Assembly (NCBI GenBank): GCA_018654745.1
Contig: JABILA010000094.1
Span: 35,782-99,781 of the forward strand
DNA length: 64,000 nucleotides
Reading direction: 5' to 3'
Origin: Alphaproteobacteria bacterium
Lineage (GTDB): Bacteria > Pseudomonadota > Alphaproteobacteria > UBA2966
Shown piece after piece: positions 43,482 through 52,956 of this stretch; within the stretch, counting starts at the first letter, position 1, and each line of letters opens with the position of its first letter. A program made the translations under genes and the position numbers. The notes under the pieces are model-generated. The model had not been told where the DNA came from, did not search any database, and saw only the letters and a list, made by a program, of their open reading frames with translations.

Positions 43482-45151
43482 GTATGAACACCAATAGCAC
43501 CCCGACAGTCGATCCCACAAAACGTTGGGGCATGATCGTTGATTTAAACCGCTGCGTCGGTTGCCAGACGTGTACCATCGCCTGCAAGCACGCGAACGAC
43601 ACGCCGCCGACCGTTCAGTGGCGTCGTGTTCTTGATGTCGAATTGGGTAGCTTCCCGGATGTTCAGCGCCTGTTTATGGTCACCGGTTGCCAGCATTGTG
43701 AAGAGCCACCGTGTGTGCCCGTCTGCCCGACGGGTGCGACTGCACAACGTGCCGATGGCCTTGTCACGATGGATTATGACTTGTGCATTGGCTGTTCCTA
43801 CTGTGCCGTATCCTGCCCCTATCAGGCACGCACAATTGTGCATGAAATGAAAAGCTATTACGGCGGTGAACTGACACGTCAGGAAAAGGCCACGGCCCAT
43901 CCGGAACGTGTCAGTGTTATGTCCAAATGCACATTCTGTGTCAGCCGCATTGATGAAGCTGCGGAAACGGGCCAAACACCAGGTGTTGATCCCCTTGTGA
44001 CACCTGCCTGTTCTGCCTCCTGTATCGCCCAGGCTTTGCATTTCGGTGATTTCAATGATCCACAAAGTAATGTGTCGAAGTTGTCTACTGAAAAGCAGAC
44101 TTTCCAGATGCATGAAGAGCTGGGGACCAACCCACAAATAAAATATGTTTACGATTTGCCCAAATCAACGCCAGGTCGGGAAGCACGCGAAGACGAAACT
44201 GGCGACGAGATATATGCAGACCCATCCCATGCCTTGACCGGGCGTCGCCAGCAATTCTGGGATTGGAAAGGCGCCACTAACTTTATCCTTGGTGGTATGG
44301 GTTCCGGCCTGATTGTTATGACCTGGATTGGATTGTTGTTGGGCAATGTCAATTTGAATTTCGTGCCTTGGATTAATGCTGCTGGCGCTGCCACGATGGC
44401 ACTTGGTCTGCTGACTTTGCTTTTCAAGATTGGAAGGCCGTTCCGCATTCTGAATGCTTTGCGACGTCCCCAATCCTCTTGGATGTCGAGAGAAATTTAT
44501 TTGGCAGCGGTATTCTTTCCAGCCGTCGGCCTCGATTTCCTGCCGTGGCTGTTTGGATTTTCCATTCTCAGCCCACAAGCATTGACGGTGCTGCATGCCT
44601 TGATCGGATTGTGCAGTGCAGGCTTCCTGTTTGCCCAGGCCCGTATTCTCTTTGCTGCCAAGGGGATACCAGCCTGGCGGGCACCATTGATCCCATGGAT
44701 GATTATCGCAACAGGCCTGTTCGAAGGTGTTGGTATTCTGGCGCTCGCTCAAGCGGCGTTCCCGGGTGCATTTGCTGATCCAGCATACTTGATAACAGCA
44801 GGTTCCATGCTTGCCGCCGCCAACTTCCTACTCTGGCAGATCTACCGGAAAAAGGCTGCTGCCTATGGCATTGGCCCTTTGGCCCGAAAGGAATTTCAAT
44901 CCGTAAGTTTCCTTCTGGTTGTCGCGGGACATCTAATTCCATGGGCGCTGCTATTCGCAATGCAGGCGCAGCCTGATCTGGGAAATTCGCTGACATTTGG
45001 TGTTGCCGGCCTTGGCATTCTGTTTGGCGGTTGGCTCTGGAAAAAAACTGTGCTCCTGAATGCCAGCTATCAACAGGGCTTTGCCCTTCCACGCATGCCA
45101 CAACGAGGCTCAGGTGACAGAGCAGCACCCGTGCGCATGGGACTGTCCTGA
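43478..45151 (+). CDS. Fused four-cluster ferredoxin and NrfD-type membrane subunit (PadC-PadD-like fusion)
   Basis: 557 residues. Residues 1 to about 250 are a DmsB/NrfC-type ferredoxin with four cysteine groups: CVGCQTCTIACKH, CQHCEEPPCVPVCP, CIGCSYCAVSCPY, and CTFC with later CSASC. From about 265 to 540 lies an NrfD/DmsC-like membrane domain with about eight hydrophobic helices (for example FILGGMGSGLIVMTWIGLLL). Electrons from the molybdoenzyme would pass through the clusters to membrane quinone. In known PadBCD enzymes these are two proteins; here they are one chain. Start ATG overlaps padB by four bases. Confidence 0.78.
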   Translation: MSMNTNSTPTVDPTKRWGMIVDLNRCVGCQTCTIACKHANDTPPTVQWRRVLDVELGSFPDVQRLFMVTGCQHCEEPPCVPVCPTGATAQRADGLVTMDYDLCIGCSYCAVSCPYQARTIVHEMKSYYGGELTRQEKATAHPERVSVMSKCTFCVSRIDEAAETGQTPGVDPLVTPACSASCIAQALHFGDFNDPQSNVSKLSTEKQTFQMHEELGTNPQIKYVYDLPKSTPGREAREDETGDEIYADPSHALTGRRQQFWDWKGATNFILGGMGSGLIVMTWIGLLLGNVNLNFVPWINAAGAATMALGLLTLLFKIGRPFRILNALRRPQSSWMSREIYLAAVFFPAVGLDFLPWLFGFSILSPQALTVLHALIGLCSAGFLFAQARILFAAKGIPAWRAPLIPWMIIATGLFEGVGILALAQAAFPGAFADPAYLITAGSMLAAANFLLWQIYRKKAAAYGIGPLARKEFQSVSFLLVVAGHLIPWALLFAMQAQPDLGNSLTFGVAGLGILFGGWLWKKTVLLNASYQQGFALPRMPQRGSGDRAAPVRMGLS

Positions 45152-45154
45152 TCC

Positions 45155-46510
45155 ATGGCAACTACGTTGAAGAAACCGGCAGCCAGGCGCAAGCAAGCTG
45201 CAATGTACCAACCCGAACTGGAACGCATATCCAGGCGGGAATTACGGGCGTTGCAACTGGCACGGCTGCAAAAAACTGTCCGGCATGCCTACCGCAATGT
45301 TCCTGCTGTAAAAGCCAAATTTGATGACGCCGGTGTAAAACCGGCTGATTTAAAAACGCTGAAAGATATTGCAAAGTTTCCGTTTGCACGCAAAAGCGAC
45401 CTGAGGGATAACTACCCGATGGGGCTATTTGCAATTCCCCAGGAAAAGCTTGTGCGTGTGCACGGATCATCCGGCACCACGGGAAAGCCAACGATAGTTG
45501 GCTACAGCAAAAAAGACATGAAAAGCTGGTCGACCTTGATGGCCAGATCCATGGTTGCAGCGGGTGTCAAACCTGGCGATGTCTTGCAAAACTCCATTGG
45601 TTACGGCCTGTTCACAGGTGGTCTTGGCTTTCACGGCGGTGCCGAAGAACTTGGCTGTACTGTCGTCCCCCTTTCGGGTGGCAACACTGATCGCCAGATC
45701 ATGATGCTGATCGATATGCAGGCGGATGTTTTGATATCCACGCCTTCCTATGCCCTGAACATCGCAGATGTCGCTGAGGCGGCTGGCATCGACCTTAAAA
45801 AAGCCCCGGTCCGGGTAGCCCTGTGTGGTGCTGAAGCTGCAACGGATGCCTTGCGTGCGGAAGCGGGTCGCCGATTAGGCCTGACAATGATTGATCATTA
45901 CGGACTGTCGGAAGTCATGGGCCCAGGAGTCGCGGCGGAGTGCCTTGAAGGCGCCATGGACCCGGATACACCAGGTGGGCTTCATTTATGGGAAGATCAT
46001 TTCTATTTCGAGATTATTGATCCGAAGACAGGTGACGTATTGCCGGAAGGTGAAACCGGTGAGCTGGTCATTACAACCCTGAGCAAGGAAGCGTTGCCAA
46101 TGGTGCGTTATCGCACCGGCGACATTACCCATATCATTCCAGGCAAATGCATCTGTGGACGTACACATCGCCGTATGGCGCGGGCCAAGGGACGCAGCGA
46201 CGACATGCTGGTGATCCGGGGCGTTAATGTCTATCCGTCTGCTGTTGAGGAAGCCTTGATAGGTTTGCCTGGTGTCGCGCCACATTACCAACTGGTGGTA
46301 CGCGATGGTAAATCCATGGCTACGGTCGATGTCGAGGTTGAAGCATTACCAACCGTCAAAAAGGGCGACTACGCCAAAGTAGCAAAAATGATTTCCGAAC
46401 GATTGAAACAGGCAACCGGCGTGAGCTTCAAGGTTATCGTTGTTGGTCCTGGTAAAGTACCGCGGTCTGAAGGCAAGGCTGTGCGCGTAAGAGATTTGAG
46501 AAAGGCTTGA
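45155..46510 (+). CDS. Phenylacetate-CoA ligase-type aryl-CoA synthetase (PaaK family)
   Basis: 451 residues, ANL superfamily. The P-loop HGSSGTTGKPTIVGYS near 103-118, VALCGAEAATD, DHYGLSEVMGPGV, MVRYRTGDITHI and RGVNVYPSAVEEAL are PaaK signatures, with a Cys pair (GKCICGRTH) as in that family. It forms phenylacetyl-CoA or 4-hydroxyphenylacetyl-CoA from the acid, ATP and CoA. The substrate choice is not decidable from sequence, though the next genes, for 4-hydroxybenzoyl-CoA reduction, favour the hydroxylated acid. The start lies three bases after the upstream stop. Confidence 0.8.
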   Translation: MATTLKKPAARRKQAAMYQPELERISRRELRALQLARLQKTVRHAYRNVPAVKAKFDDAGVKPADLKTLKDIAKFPFARKSDLRDNYPMGLFAIPQEKLVRVHGSSGTTGKPTIVGYSKKDMKSWSTLMARSMVAAGVKPGDVLQNSIGYGLFTGGLGFHGGAEELGCTVVPLSGGNTDRQIMMLIDMQADVLISTPSYALNIADVAEAAGIDLKKAPVRVALCGAEAATDALRAEAGRRLGLTMIDHYGLSEVMGPGVAAECLEGAMDPDTPGGLHLWEDHFYFEIIDPKTGDVLPEGETGELVITTLSKEALPMVRYRTGDITHIIPGKCICGRTHRRMARAKGRSDDMLVIRGVNVYPSAVEEALIGLPGVAPHYQLVVRDGKSMATVDVEVEALPTVKKGDYAKVAKMISERLKQATGVSFKVIVVGPGKVPRSEGKAVRVRDLRKA

Positions 46511-46512
46511 AT

Positions 46513-47001
46513 ATGAATTCCGTATTGCAAATGACCGTTAACGGTCGCCCTCGTGCAGATGTTGTCGCCGACAACATGTTGCTCGTCGATTATTTACGTG
46601 AGGTTTGCGGTCTGACCGGCACCAAGATCGGCTGTGATGGCGGTGAATGTGGCGCTTGCACAATTCTTGCCGATGGCGGCGCTCGCCTTTCTTGCCTGAC
46701 GTTGGCACATTCCTGCGCAGGCCAGGTCATCGAGACCGTCGAAGGGCAGGCAACAAGAGGTGAATTGTCAGCGGTCCAGAGCTCGTTCCATGAAAAACTG
46801 GGATCACAGTGTGGCTATTGCACCCCGGGGATGATCATGACGTCCGAAAGTTTGCTGCGCACAAATACAAATCCGACGGAAGACGAAATTCGCGAAGCAT
46901 TGGGCGGCAATATCTGTCGTTGCACCGGCTATATCAAAATCATCGAATCTGTTCAGGCAGCCGCTGAAATAATCAATGCCAGCCGGGAGGCCGCAGAATG
47001 A
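46513..47001 (+). CDS. hcrC: 4-hydroxybenzoyl-CoA reductase, [2Fe-2S] subunit
   Basis: 162 residues with both iron-sulfur motifs of the xanthine oxidase family: GCDGGECGACTIL followed by SCLTLAHSC (plant-type cluster) and SQCGYCTPGM with GGNICRCTGY (second cluster). In HcrABC it passes electrons from ferredoxin through the FAD subunit towards the molybdenum site. Start ATG 46513 with AAAGG seven bases upstream is preferred over TTG 46507, which overlaps the ligase stop. The gene overlaps hcrA by four bases. Confidence 0.85.
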   Translation: MNSVLQMTVNGRPRADVVADNMLLVDYLREVCGLTGTKIGCDGGECGACTILADGGARLSCLTLAHSCAGQVIETVEGQATRGELSAVQSSFHEKLGSQCGYCTPGMIMTSESLLRTNTNPTEDEIREALGGNICRCTGYIKIIESVQAAAEIINASREAAE

Positions 47002-49385
47002 CTGACGAACTTCAGCACCCACGAGACAGCGTTACACCAAACGACCCTCAGCCTGATCCCAGTCCTGACCCGGAACGAAAAGTTCGTTCCGTTGGCGAAC
47101 GTCTGCCCCTGATTGATGGCCCTGACAAAGTAACCGGTCGCGCCAAATATGCTGGCGATCTGGCCCAGGATGCCCTGGTTGGCCGCATTCTGCATGGCCG
47201 CTATAGCCACGCTGAAATCGTTTCCATCGACACCACGGAAGCAGCTGCCCTGCCCGGCGTTGTTTGTGTATTAACCGGGGAAGACACAACCCAGCCATAC
47301 GGCATTCTGCCCATTGCCATGCTGGAATACCCTTTGGCGAATGGTCGTGTGCGTTACCGGGGTGAGCCCGTCGCCGCCGTTGCAGCCATTGATGCCGCGA
47401 CAGCAGCCAAAGCCATCAGCCTGATCAAGGTTGAATATAACGAACTGCCAGCTTACTACACCGCAGAAGAAGCCCGCGCGCCTGATGCTGTTCAACTGCA
47501 CGAAAGCCGTGCTGGTAACCAGGAACGTGATGTTCATTTCGAACTGGGTGATACCGAAGCGGAATTTGCGAATTCTGATCTGGTCGTGGAAGAAAGCTAT
47601 CAGTGTGCCGAGGTCAACCAGGTTCACATGGAGCCTAACGCTGCAGTCGCTGAGTTTGACCCCATTCGCCAACATCTTACGATCTGGCCGTCCACTCAGG
47701 TTCCTTTCTACGGCCATCTTATTTTTGCACGCTGTCTTGGTCTAGAAAAAGGTCAGGTCAGAGTCATCAAACCTTTTGTCGGCGGCGGCTTTGGTGCCCG
47801 GACCGAAACACTTCATCACGAAGTAATCTGTGCCCATCTCGCAAAGGCCACGGGATCAACAGTTCGTCTGACGACTTCACGAGAAGAGACTTTCATTACC
47901 CATCGCGGTCGGCCTGAAACCCAGGTCAATCTGAAGATGGGTATGAACAAGGATGGCAAGCTGACTGGCCTGGCATCGGAAGTCGTGCAGCGCGGCGGCG
48001 GTTATCCATCATACGGCATCGTAACCATCCTTTATGCCGGTACTTTGATGTACGGCATCTATGATATTCCGGCCGTTAAATACGATGGCTATCGTATTCT
48101 TACCAACACCCCGCCCTGCGGTGCTTTTCGTGGTCACGGTACAGTCAATGTACGCTTTGCCATTGAGAATCTGATGGATCGAATGTCCGAAGAACTGGGT
48201 CTGGATCCCTTTGAAGTCAGACGCAAGAACCTGCTTGTAACGCCAACCTATACGGCGAACGATATCATGGTGAATTCCTACGGTTTGCCGGAATGCCTGG
48301 ATTGGGTTCAAAAAGAAAGCAACTGGGATGAACGCATCAAAAACCTGGCACCCAACAAGGGACTGGGTATGGCTTGCGCGCATTATGTTTCCGGTGCGGC
48401 CAAACCGGTACACTGGACGGGCGAACCTCATGCCGTCGTTAATCTGAAACTGGATTTTGACGGCGCTATTACCGCCCTGACCGGCGCAGCAGACATTGGC
48501 CAGGGATCGAGCACCATGGTTGTCCAGTGCGTCGCCGAAACCCTGAACCTGGATGCCAGCCAGATCAAACTGATGGCCAACGATTCTGACCACACACCCA
48601 AGGACAACGGATCGTACTCGTCGCGGGTAACCTACATGGTCGGCAATGCTGCACTGGATGCCGCGCGCTCTATGCGTCAAATCCTCGCCGAAGCAGCGGC
48701 AACCTTGTTGGATGCCAAATCGGAAGACATTGAATTCGACGGAACCCTGTTCCGCGTTGCCGGTAGCCAGGACCCTGGCATCGAATATATGGATGTCGTT
48801 GTTGAAGCCCTGAAAGACGAAGGTACAATTACCGCCAAGGGTACTTTTTCAACACCCGTCTCAGCACAGGGTGGCAGGAAATTTCGCGGTTCTGCAGTTG
48901 GCCCCACCATGGGCTTTTCCTATTCCGCAGAAGTGGTGGAGATCACCGTCGATCCCGACACATCGCAAGTTACAGTCGACAACATCTGGATTGCCCATGA
49001 CCTTGGTTTTGCCTTGAACCCGCTGTCTTGTGAGGGGCAGATTCAAGGCTCTGCATGGATGGGGATGGGGCAGGCATTGTCCGAAGAAACGCGCTATCAC
49101 AATGGCTTACTGATCAGTGGTAACATGCTCGACTACAGGGTACCGACCATGGTGGAGTCACCACCTATGGATATCAAGATGGTCGAAAGCATTGACCCCA
49201 ACGGCCCCTATGGTGCCAAGGAAGCCGGAGAAGGCTCATTGCCAAGCTTCATTCCGGCACTTGCCAATGCCGTCAGAATGGCAACCGGCGTCCGCATGAC
49301 TGAAACACCAATAACCCCTGACCGCCTCCATGAGGCCCGCGCGCGTTATGAACGTGAGCAGGCCAACAATGTTGCGGCGGAATAA
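46998..49385 (+). CDS. hcrA: 4-hydroxybenzoyl-CoA reductase, molybdopterin catalytic subunit
   Basis: 795 residues of the xanthine dehydrogenase large-subunit family. KVTGRAKYAGDL opens the domain; VKPFVGGGFGARTE is the cofactor glycine loop (as IKPFVGGGFGARTE here); PPCGAFRGHGTVNVRFAIE and IGQGSSTMVVQ follow; GAKEAGEGSLPSFIPAL near the end contains the conserved active-site Glu. HcrA removes the 4-hydroxyl of 4-hydroxybenzoyl-CoA reductively to give benzoyl-CoA. The first 30 residues are Pro/Asp-rich and atypical. Coupled to hcrC by ATGA; hcrB follows after 11 bases. The operon order C-A-B differs from the A-B-C naming. Confidence 0.85.
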   Translation: MTDELQHPRDSVTPNDPQPDPSPDPERKVRSVGERLPLIDGPDKVTGRAKYAGDLAQDALVGRILHGRYSHAEIVSIDTTEAAALPGVVCVLTGEDTTQPYGILPIAMLEYPLANGRVRYRGEPVAAVAAIDAATAAKAISLIKVEYNELPAYYTAEEARAPDAVQLHESRAGNQERDVHFELGDTEAEFANSDLVVEESYQCAEVNQVHMEPNAAVAEFDPIRQHLTIWPSTQVPFYGHLIFARCLGLEKGQVRVIKPFVGGGFGARTETLHHEVICAHLAKATGSTVRLTTSREETFITHRGRPETQVNLKMGMNKDGKLTGLASEVVQRGGGYPSYGIVTILYAGTLMYGIYDIPAVKYDGYRILTNTPPCGAFRGHGTVNVRFAIENLMDRMSEELGLDPFEVRRKNLLVTPTYTANDIMVNSYGLPECLDWVQKESNWDERIKNLAPNKGLGMACAHYVSGAAKPVHWTGEPHAVVNLKLDFDGAITALTGAADIGQGSSTMVVQCVAETLNLDASQIKLMANDSDHTPKDNGSYSSRVTYMVGNAALDAARSMRQILAEAAATLLDAKSEDIEFDGTLFRVAGSQDPGIEYMDVVVEALKDEGTITAKGTFSTPVSAQGGRKFRGSAVGPTMGFSYSAEVVEITVDPDTSQVTVDNIWIAHDLGFALNPLSCEGQIQGSAWMGMGQALSEETRYHNGLLISGNMLDYRVPTMVESPPMDIKMVESIDPNGPYGAKEAGEGSLPSFIPALANAVRMATGVRMTETPITPDRLHEARARYEREQANNVAAE

Positions 49386-49396
49386 GGATAAGAGAC

Positions 49397-50386
49397 ATGG
49401 AAGTACTTCCTGAATTTAAACTACATCGTCCCGGCACACTGGCTGAAGCTTTGAAGATTCGAGGCTCACTGGACGAAGCACGATACATTTCCGGCGGCAC
49501 AGACTTGCTTGCCAATATCCGCCGCGGCCTGACCCCGACAGAAAACCTGATCGAATTGTCAGGACTTTCGGAACTGCAGCGCTTTGAAGCAGATGCAGAC
49601 GGCTTGCACATCGGTGCAGCCGTTACCCTCGCCACAATCGGCAACGATCCTGCGATTAAACAGGACTATGCCGTTCTGGCCGAAGCGGCCAATGCCGTAG
49701 CAGGCGCAACACACAGGGCTGTTGCCACAATCGGTGGCAACCTCTGCCTCGATACGCGTTGTCTGTTTTATAACCAGAGCCAGTGGTGGCGCGACAGCAA
49801 TGATGGTTGCATGAAATACGAAGGCGAAATTTGTCACGTCGTGCCAACATCAAAACGTTGTTACGCCGCCTATTCCGGTGATACAGCGCCGGCGTTGCTG
49901 GTCTTGAATGCCGAGATCGAAATAGCTGGTCCGGATGGATCACGGCGCGTGCCTCTGGATGATTTGTTTAATGACGATGGTATCGACTATCTGACGCTTG
50001 CACCCGGCGAGATGGTGACCATGGTCCACCTCCCGGCTGCGTCCAAAAGCAAAACGGCATCCAGCTACACCAAATTAAGAATTCGTGATTCCATCGACTT
50101 CCCTCTTGCCGGTGTTGCCGTTCGGGTCACACAGGAAAATGGCAAGGTCACGGCGCTGGACGCCGCTGTAACCGGTACCAATTCGACACCCATCCGGGTA
50201 ACCGGCTGCGACGCATTTGTGGGCCTGGAATTCGATGAAGAACAGGGACAAAAGTTCGCAAAGTTGGTACAAAAACAGACAAGTCCGGTACAAACAACGA
50301 CAACGAAGCCCCAATATCGCCGTCGCGCTGTAACCGCCATGTCAAAAACACTTACCCAAAACTTGTTGCAAGCGCTGTCTGCCTGA
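49397..50386 (+). CDS. hcrB: 4-hydroxybenzoyl-CoA reductase, FAD subunit with [4Fe-4S] loop
   Basis: 329 residues. FAD-binding motifs are YISGGTDLLANI (31-42) and VATIGGNLCLD (109-119). The loop inserted after it contains Cys122, Cys138, Cys146 and Cys155, which is the [4Fe-4S] site that distinguishes HcrB from other FAD subunits of the xanthine oxidase family; these numbers agree with those I recall for Thauera aromatica. This is the strongest evidence that the hcr genes are 4-hydroxybenzoyl-CoA reductase. The last gene of the operon, followed by a clear terminator. Confidence 0.9.
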   Translation: MEVLPEFKLHRPGTLAEALKIRGSLDEARYISGGTDLLANIRRGLTPTENLIELSGLSELQRFEADADGLHIGAAVTLATIGNDPAIKQDYAVLAEAANAVAGATHRAVATIGGNLCLDTRCLFYNQSQWWRDSNDGCMKYEGEICHVVPTSKRCYAAYSGDTAPALLVLNAEIEIAGPDGSRRVPLDDLFNDDGIDYLTLAPGEMVTMVHLPAASKSKTASSYTKLRIRDSIDFPLAGVAVRVTQENGKVTALDAAVTGTNSTPIRVTGCDAFVGLEFDEEQGQKFAKLVQKQTSPVQTTTTKPQYRRRAVTAMSKTLTQNLLQALSA

Positions 50387-50413
50387 CAACTACATTTCAG
50401 TTCAAATCAAAAT

Positions 50414-50445
50414 GCAGGTGCCCTCGAAAGCACCTGCGTTTTTTT
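50414..50445 (+). terminator. Intrinsic terminator of the aromatic-acid operon
   Basis: A perfect 8-base stem GCAGGTGC/GCACCTGC with loop CCTCGAAA is followed by G and seven T residues. It begins 28 bases after the hcrB stop. Confidence 0.92.
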
Positions 50446-50569
50446 GTCTAAAGGAGGGTGAGCGACCAAAGTGTTTCCTTAGCTCTACTCGACCAGGTAA
50501 AATCGTGTGTATAACTGTGTGCAAGATCGACACGTTGATTACGACTAATATGGGTTAACGGGGAAAACC

Positions 50570-51499
50570 GTGAATAAAACAGAAGCTTCCACCAGCGTTG
50601 CTTTGACCTGTGGAAATCTCAGAGTCATTGTTCGGCCTGATATTGGCGGATCGATTGAGCGGTTCTGGCTTGCCGGAGACAGCGGTCATTTCGACTGGCT
50701 TCGCCCCTGTTCAAGTTCCGGAGAACGTTCTCTGGAAGTTCTCGACATGGCTTGCTTTCCGCTTGTTCCGTTCTCTAACCGTGTCCGCAACGGACGTTTT
50801 TTCTATAGCGATACGGAAGTTAACCTACCTCTGAATTTCGGTGATCACCCTCATGCAATTCATGGTCAAGGCTGGCAAAGCAAATGGGATGTTGAGGATA
50901 CAAGTTTAACATCTGTTCTCCTGCGGTATGACCATGTTGCAGATTCGTGGCCATGGGATTACACGGCCAGGCAAAAGTTTGTATTGGACGAAAACAGTCT
51001 GTCGATTGAGCTGGAAGTTACCAACCAGTCTTCGACGCCCATGCCCCTCGGACTAGGCTGGCATCCTTATTTCCCCTGTGATGCTGATACAACAATCAAA
51101 ACTGAATGCGCTAAAGTCTGGGATGTTGATGAAGAAGTCATGCCAACCAGTTTGCGGCCAGCCACAGATCTTTTACCCCAGGCTATAGATACGCCCATCG
51201 CGAGGCTCGGGCTGGACAACTGCTTCACAGGGTGGAACAGGCAATTCGATATCAGATGGGGAAATTCAGGTCATTCGCTGAAGTTGGAGGCCAACGCCAC
51301 CTTGGACAAACTCGTTGTGTTTGCACCCGTTGGCGAAGACTTCTTTTGCGCAGAACCTGTTTCCCATGGCACTGATGCATTTAATCAGGCATTCAAGGGC
51401 GAAACCAATACCGGTATGATCGATTTACCACCAGGTGAGACAAGTAAGGCACAGATGAAACTGTTGGTAAGAACCACCAATCCCATCGATGCTGCCTGA
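50570..51499 (+). CDS. Aldose 1-epimerase family protein
   Basis: 309 residues, mutarotase (GalM-like) beta-sandwich. VPFSNRVRNGRF, DHPHAIHGQGWQSKWDV with the substrate-binding His, LGLGWHPYFP with the catalytic His, and a later FCAEPVSH holding the catalytic Glu are family signatures. It interconverts alpha and beta aldose anomers, or acts on a hexose phosphate. The start is GTG at 50570 with GGGG seven bases upstream. It converges on gltD with a nine-base gap and no visible terminator between. Confidence 0.82.
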   Translation: MNKTEASTSVALTCGNLRVIVRPDIGGSIERFWLAGDSGHFDWLRPCSSSGERSLEVLDMACFPLVPFSNRVRNGRFFYSDTEVNLPLNFGDHPHAIHGQGWQSKWDVEDTSLTSVLLRYDHVADSWPWDYTARQKFVLDENSLSIELEVTNQSSTPMPLGLGWHPYFPCDADTTIKTECAKVWDVDEEVMPTSLRPATDLLPQAIDTPIARLGLDNCFTGWNRQFDIRWGNSGHSLKLEANATLDKLVVFAPVGEDFFCAEPVSHGTDAFNQAFKGETNTGMIDLPPGETSKAQMKLLVRTTNPIDAA

Positions 51500-51508
51500 A
51501 ACTCCCTG

Positions 51509-52951
51509 TTATCGGGGCAGCTCGCTCGATCCCATCAGATATTGATCGATAGCACGGGCGCACTGGCGACCTTCCCGGATCGCCCAGACAACCAGGGACT
51601 GTCCGCGGCGCATATCACCGGCAGCAAATACCTTTTCGATCGATGTCCGGTACTCTTCCGTATCGGCTTCGACATTGCCACGCGCGTCAAACTTGACGCC
51701 CAGTTCCTTCAACAGGCCTTCTTGCATGGGATGCACAAATCCCATCGCCAGGAAAACAAGATCAGCCTTGAGTTCAAATTCCGACCCTGCAATCTCTTTC
51801 ATTTCCGGACGTCCGTTTTCACCGTCAATCCAGTCAAGGCGTACGGCCTGGAGGCTTTTGGCCTCACCGTTTTCACCTGTGACAGATTTGGTTAAAACAG
51901 ACCAGTCACGGTCAACACCTTCCAGATGCGAGCTGGAAGTGCGCAGCTTGGTTGGCCAATCAGGCCAGGTCAGCGCCTTGTCTTCCTGTTCAGGTGGACG
52001 CGGCATAACTTCAAGCTGGGTGATGGATGCAGCTCCCTGACGCCGGGAAGTACCGACGCAGTCCGAACCGGTGTCACCGCCACCGATCACAACAACATGC
52101 TTGCCTGTTGCCATGATGGAAACATCATCAGGCACTGTAACACCGGCAACCCGGTCATTTTGTTGCGCGAGGAATTCCATGGCGAAATGTACGCCCTTGT
52201 TCTCCCGACCAGGCACAGGAAGATCACGAGGGACTTCCGAGCCACCGCACAAGGCAACGGCATCAAATTCTTCCATCATGTTCTGGACATCAACGTTAAC
52301 GCCAACATGACTGTTGGGCCGGAATTCAACACCTTCCGCCTGCATCTGCGCCATGCGACGGTCAATCGCCGATTTCTCCATCTTGAAATCAGGAATACCA
52401 ATGCGCAGCAAGCCGCCAATGCGGGCATTCTTTTCGAATACCACGACCTTGTGTCCGGCCCGTGCCAGCTGCTGGGCTGCAGCCATGCCAGCGGGGCCTG
52501 AGCCCACAATGGCAACGCGTTTGCCACTGCGATGATGCGGCAACCGGGCCCTGATCCAGCCTTCTTCCCAACCACGGTCGACCAGTGCACATTCAATGCT
52601 TTTGATCGTAACCGGCTCTTCCGTCAGGTTCAGTGTACAAGATGCTTCGCACGGAGCCGGGCAAACTCGACCCGTAAATTCAGGGAAGTTATTTGTCGTG
52701 TGCAACAACGACAAACCTTCGCGCCATTTACCGCTATAGACCAGGTCATTCCATTCAGGGATGACGTTGTTGACCGGACAGCCCTGATGACAATAGGGAA
52801 TGCCGCAGTCCATGCAGCGGCCACCCTGGACTTTCATTTCGTCGGTCGACAGCGGTACAAAGAACTCCTTGTAGTCCTTTACACGATCTTCAACCGGCTC
52901 ATAGCCGCGGTCGTTGCGTTCAAATTCAAGAAAACCTGTTGGCTTACCCAT
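51509..52951 (-). CDS. gltD: Glutamate synthase (NADPH) small subunit
   Basis: 480 residues, the usual GltD length. N-terminal cysteines [18 protein letters not shown] and CPAPCEASC bind the two [4Fe-4S] clusters; [15 protein letters not shown] binds [22 protein letters not shown] binds NADPH; and a C-terminal [18 protein letters not shown] closes the FAD site. It supplies electrons to GltB for converting 2-oxoglutarate and glutamine to two glutamates. It starts five bases after the gltB stop. Confidence 0.95.
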   Translation of the reverse strand: MGKPTGFLEFERNDRGYEPVEDRVKDYKEFFVPLSTDEMKVQGGRCMDCGIPYCHQGCPVNNVIPEWNDLVYSGKWREGLSLLHTTNNFPEFTGRVCPAPCEASCTLNLTEEPVTIKSIECALVDRGWEEGWIRARLPHHRSGKRVAIVGSGPAGMAAAQQLARAGHKVVVFEKNARIGGLLRIGIPDFKMEKSAIDRRMAQMQAEGVEFRPNSHVGVNVDVQNMMEEFDAVALCGGSEVPRDLPVPGRENKGVHFAMEFLAQQNDRVAGVTVPDDVSIMATGKHVVVIGGGDTGSDCVGTSRRQGAASITQLEVMPRPPEQEDKALTWPDWPTKLRTSSSHLEGVDRDWSVLTKSVTGENGEAKSLQAVRLDWIDGENGRPEMKEIAGSEFELKADLVFLAMGFVHPMQEGLLKELGVKFDARGNVEADTEEYRTSIEKVFAAGDMRRGQSLVVWAIREGRQCARAIDQYLMGSSELPR

Positions 52952-52956
52952 ATTCC

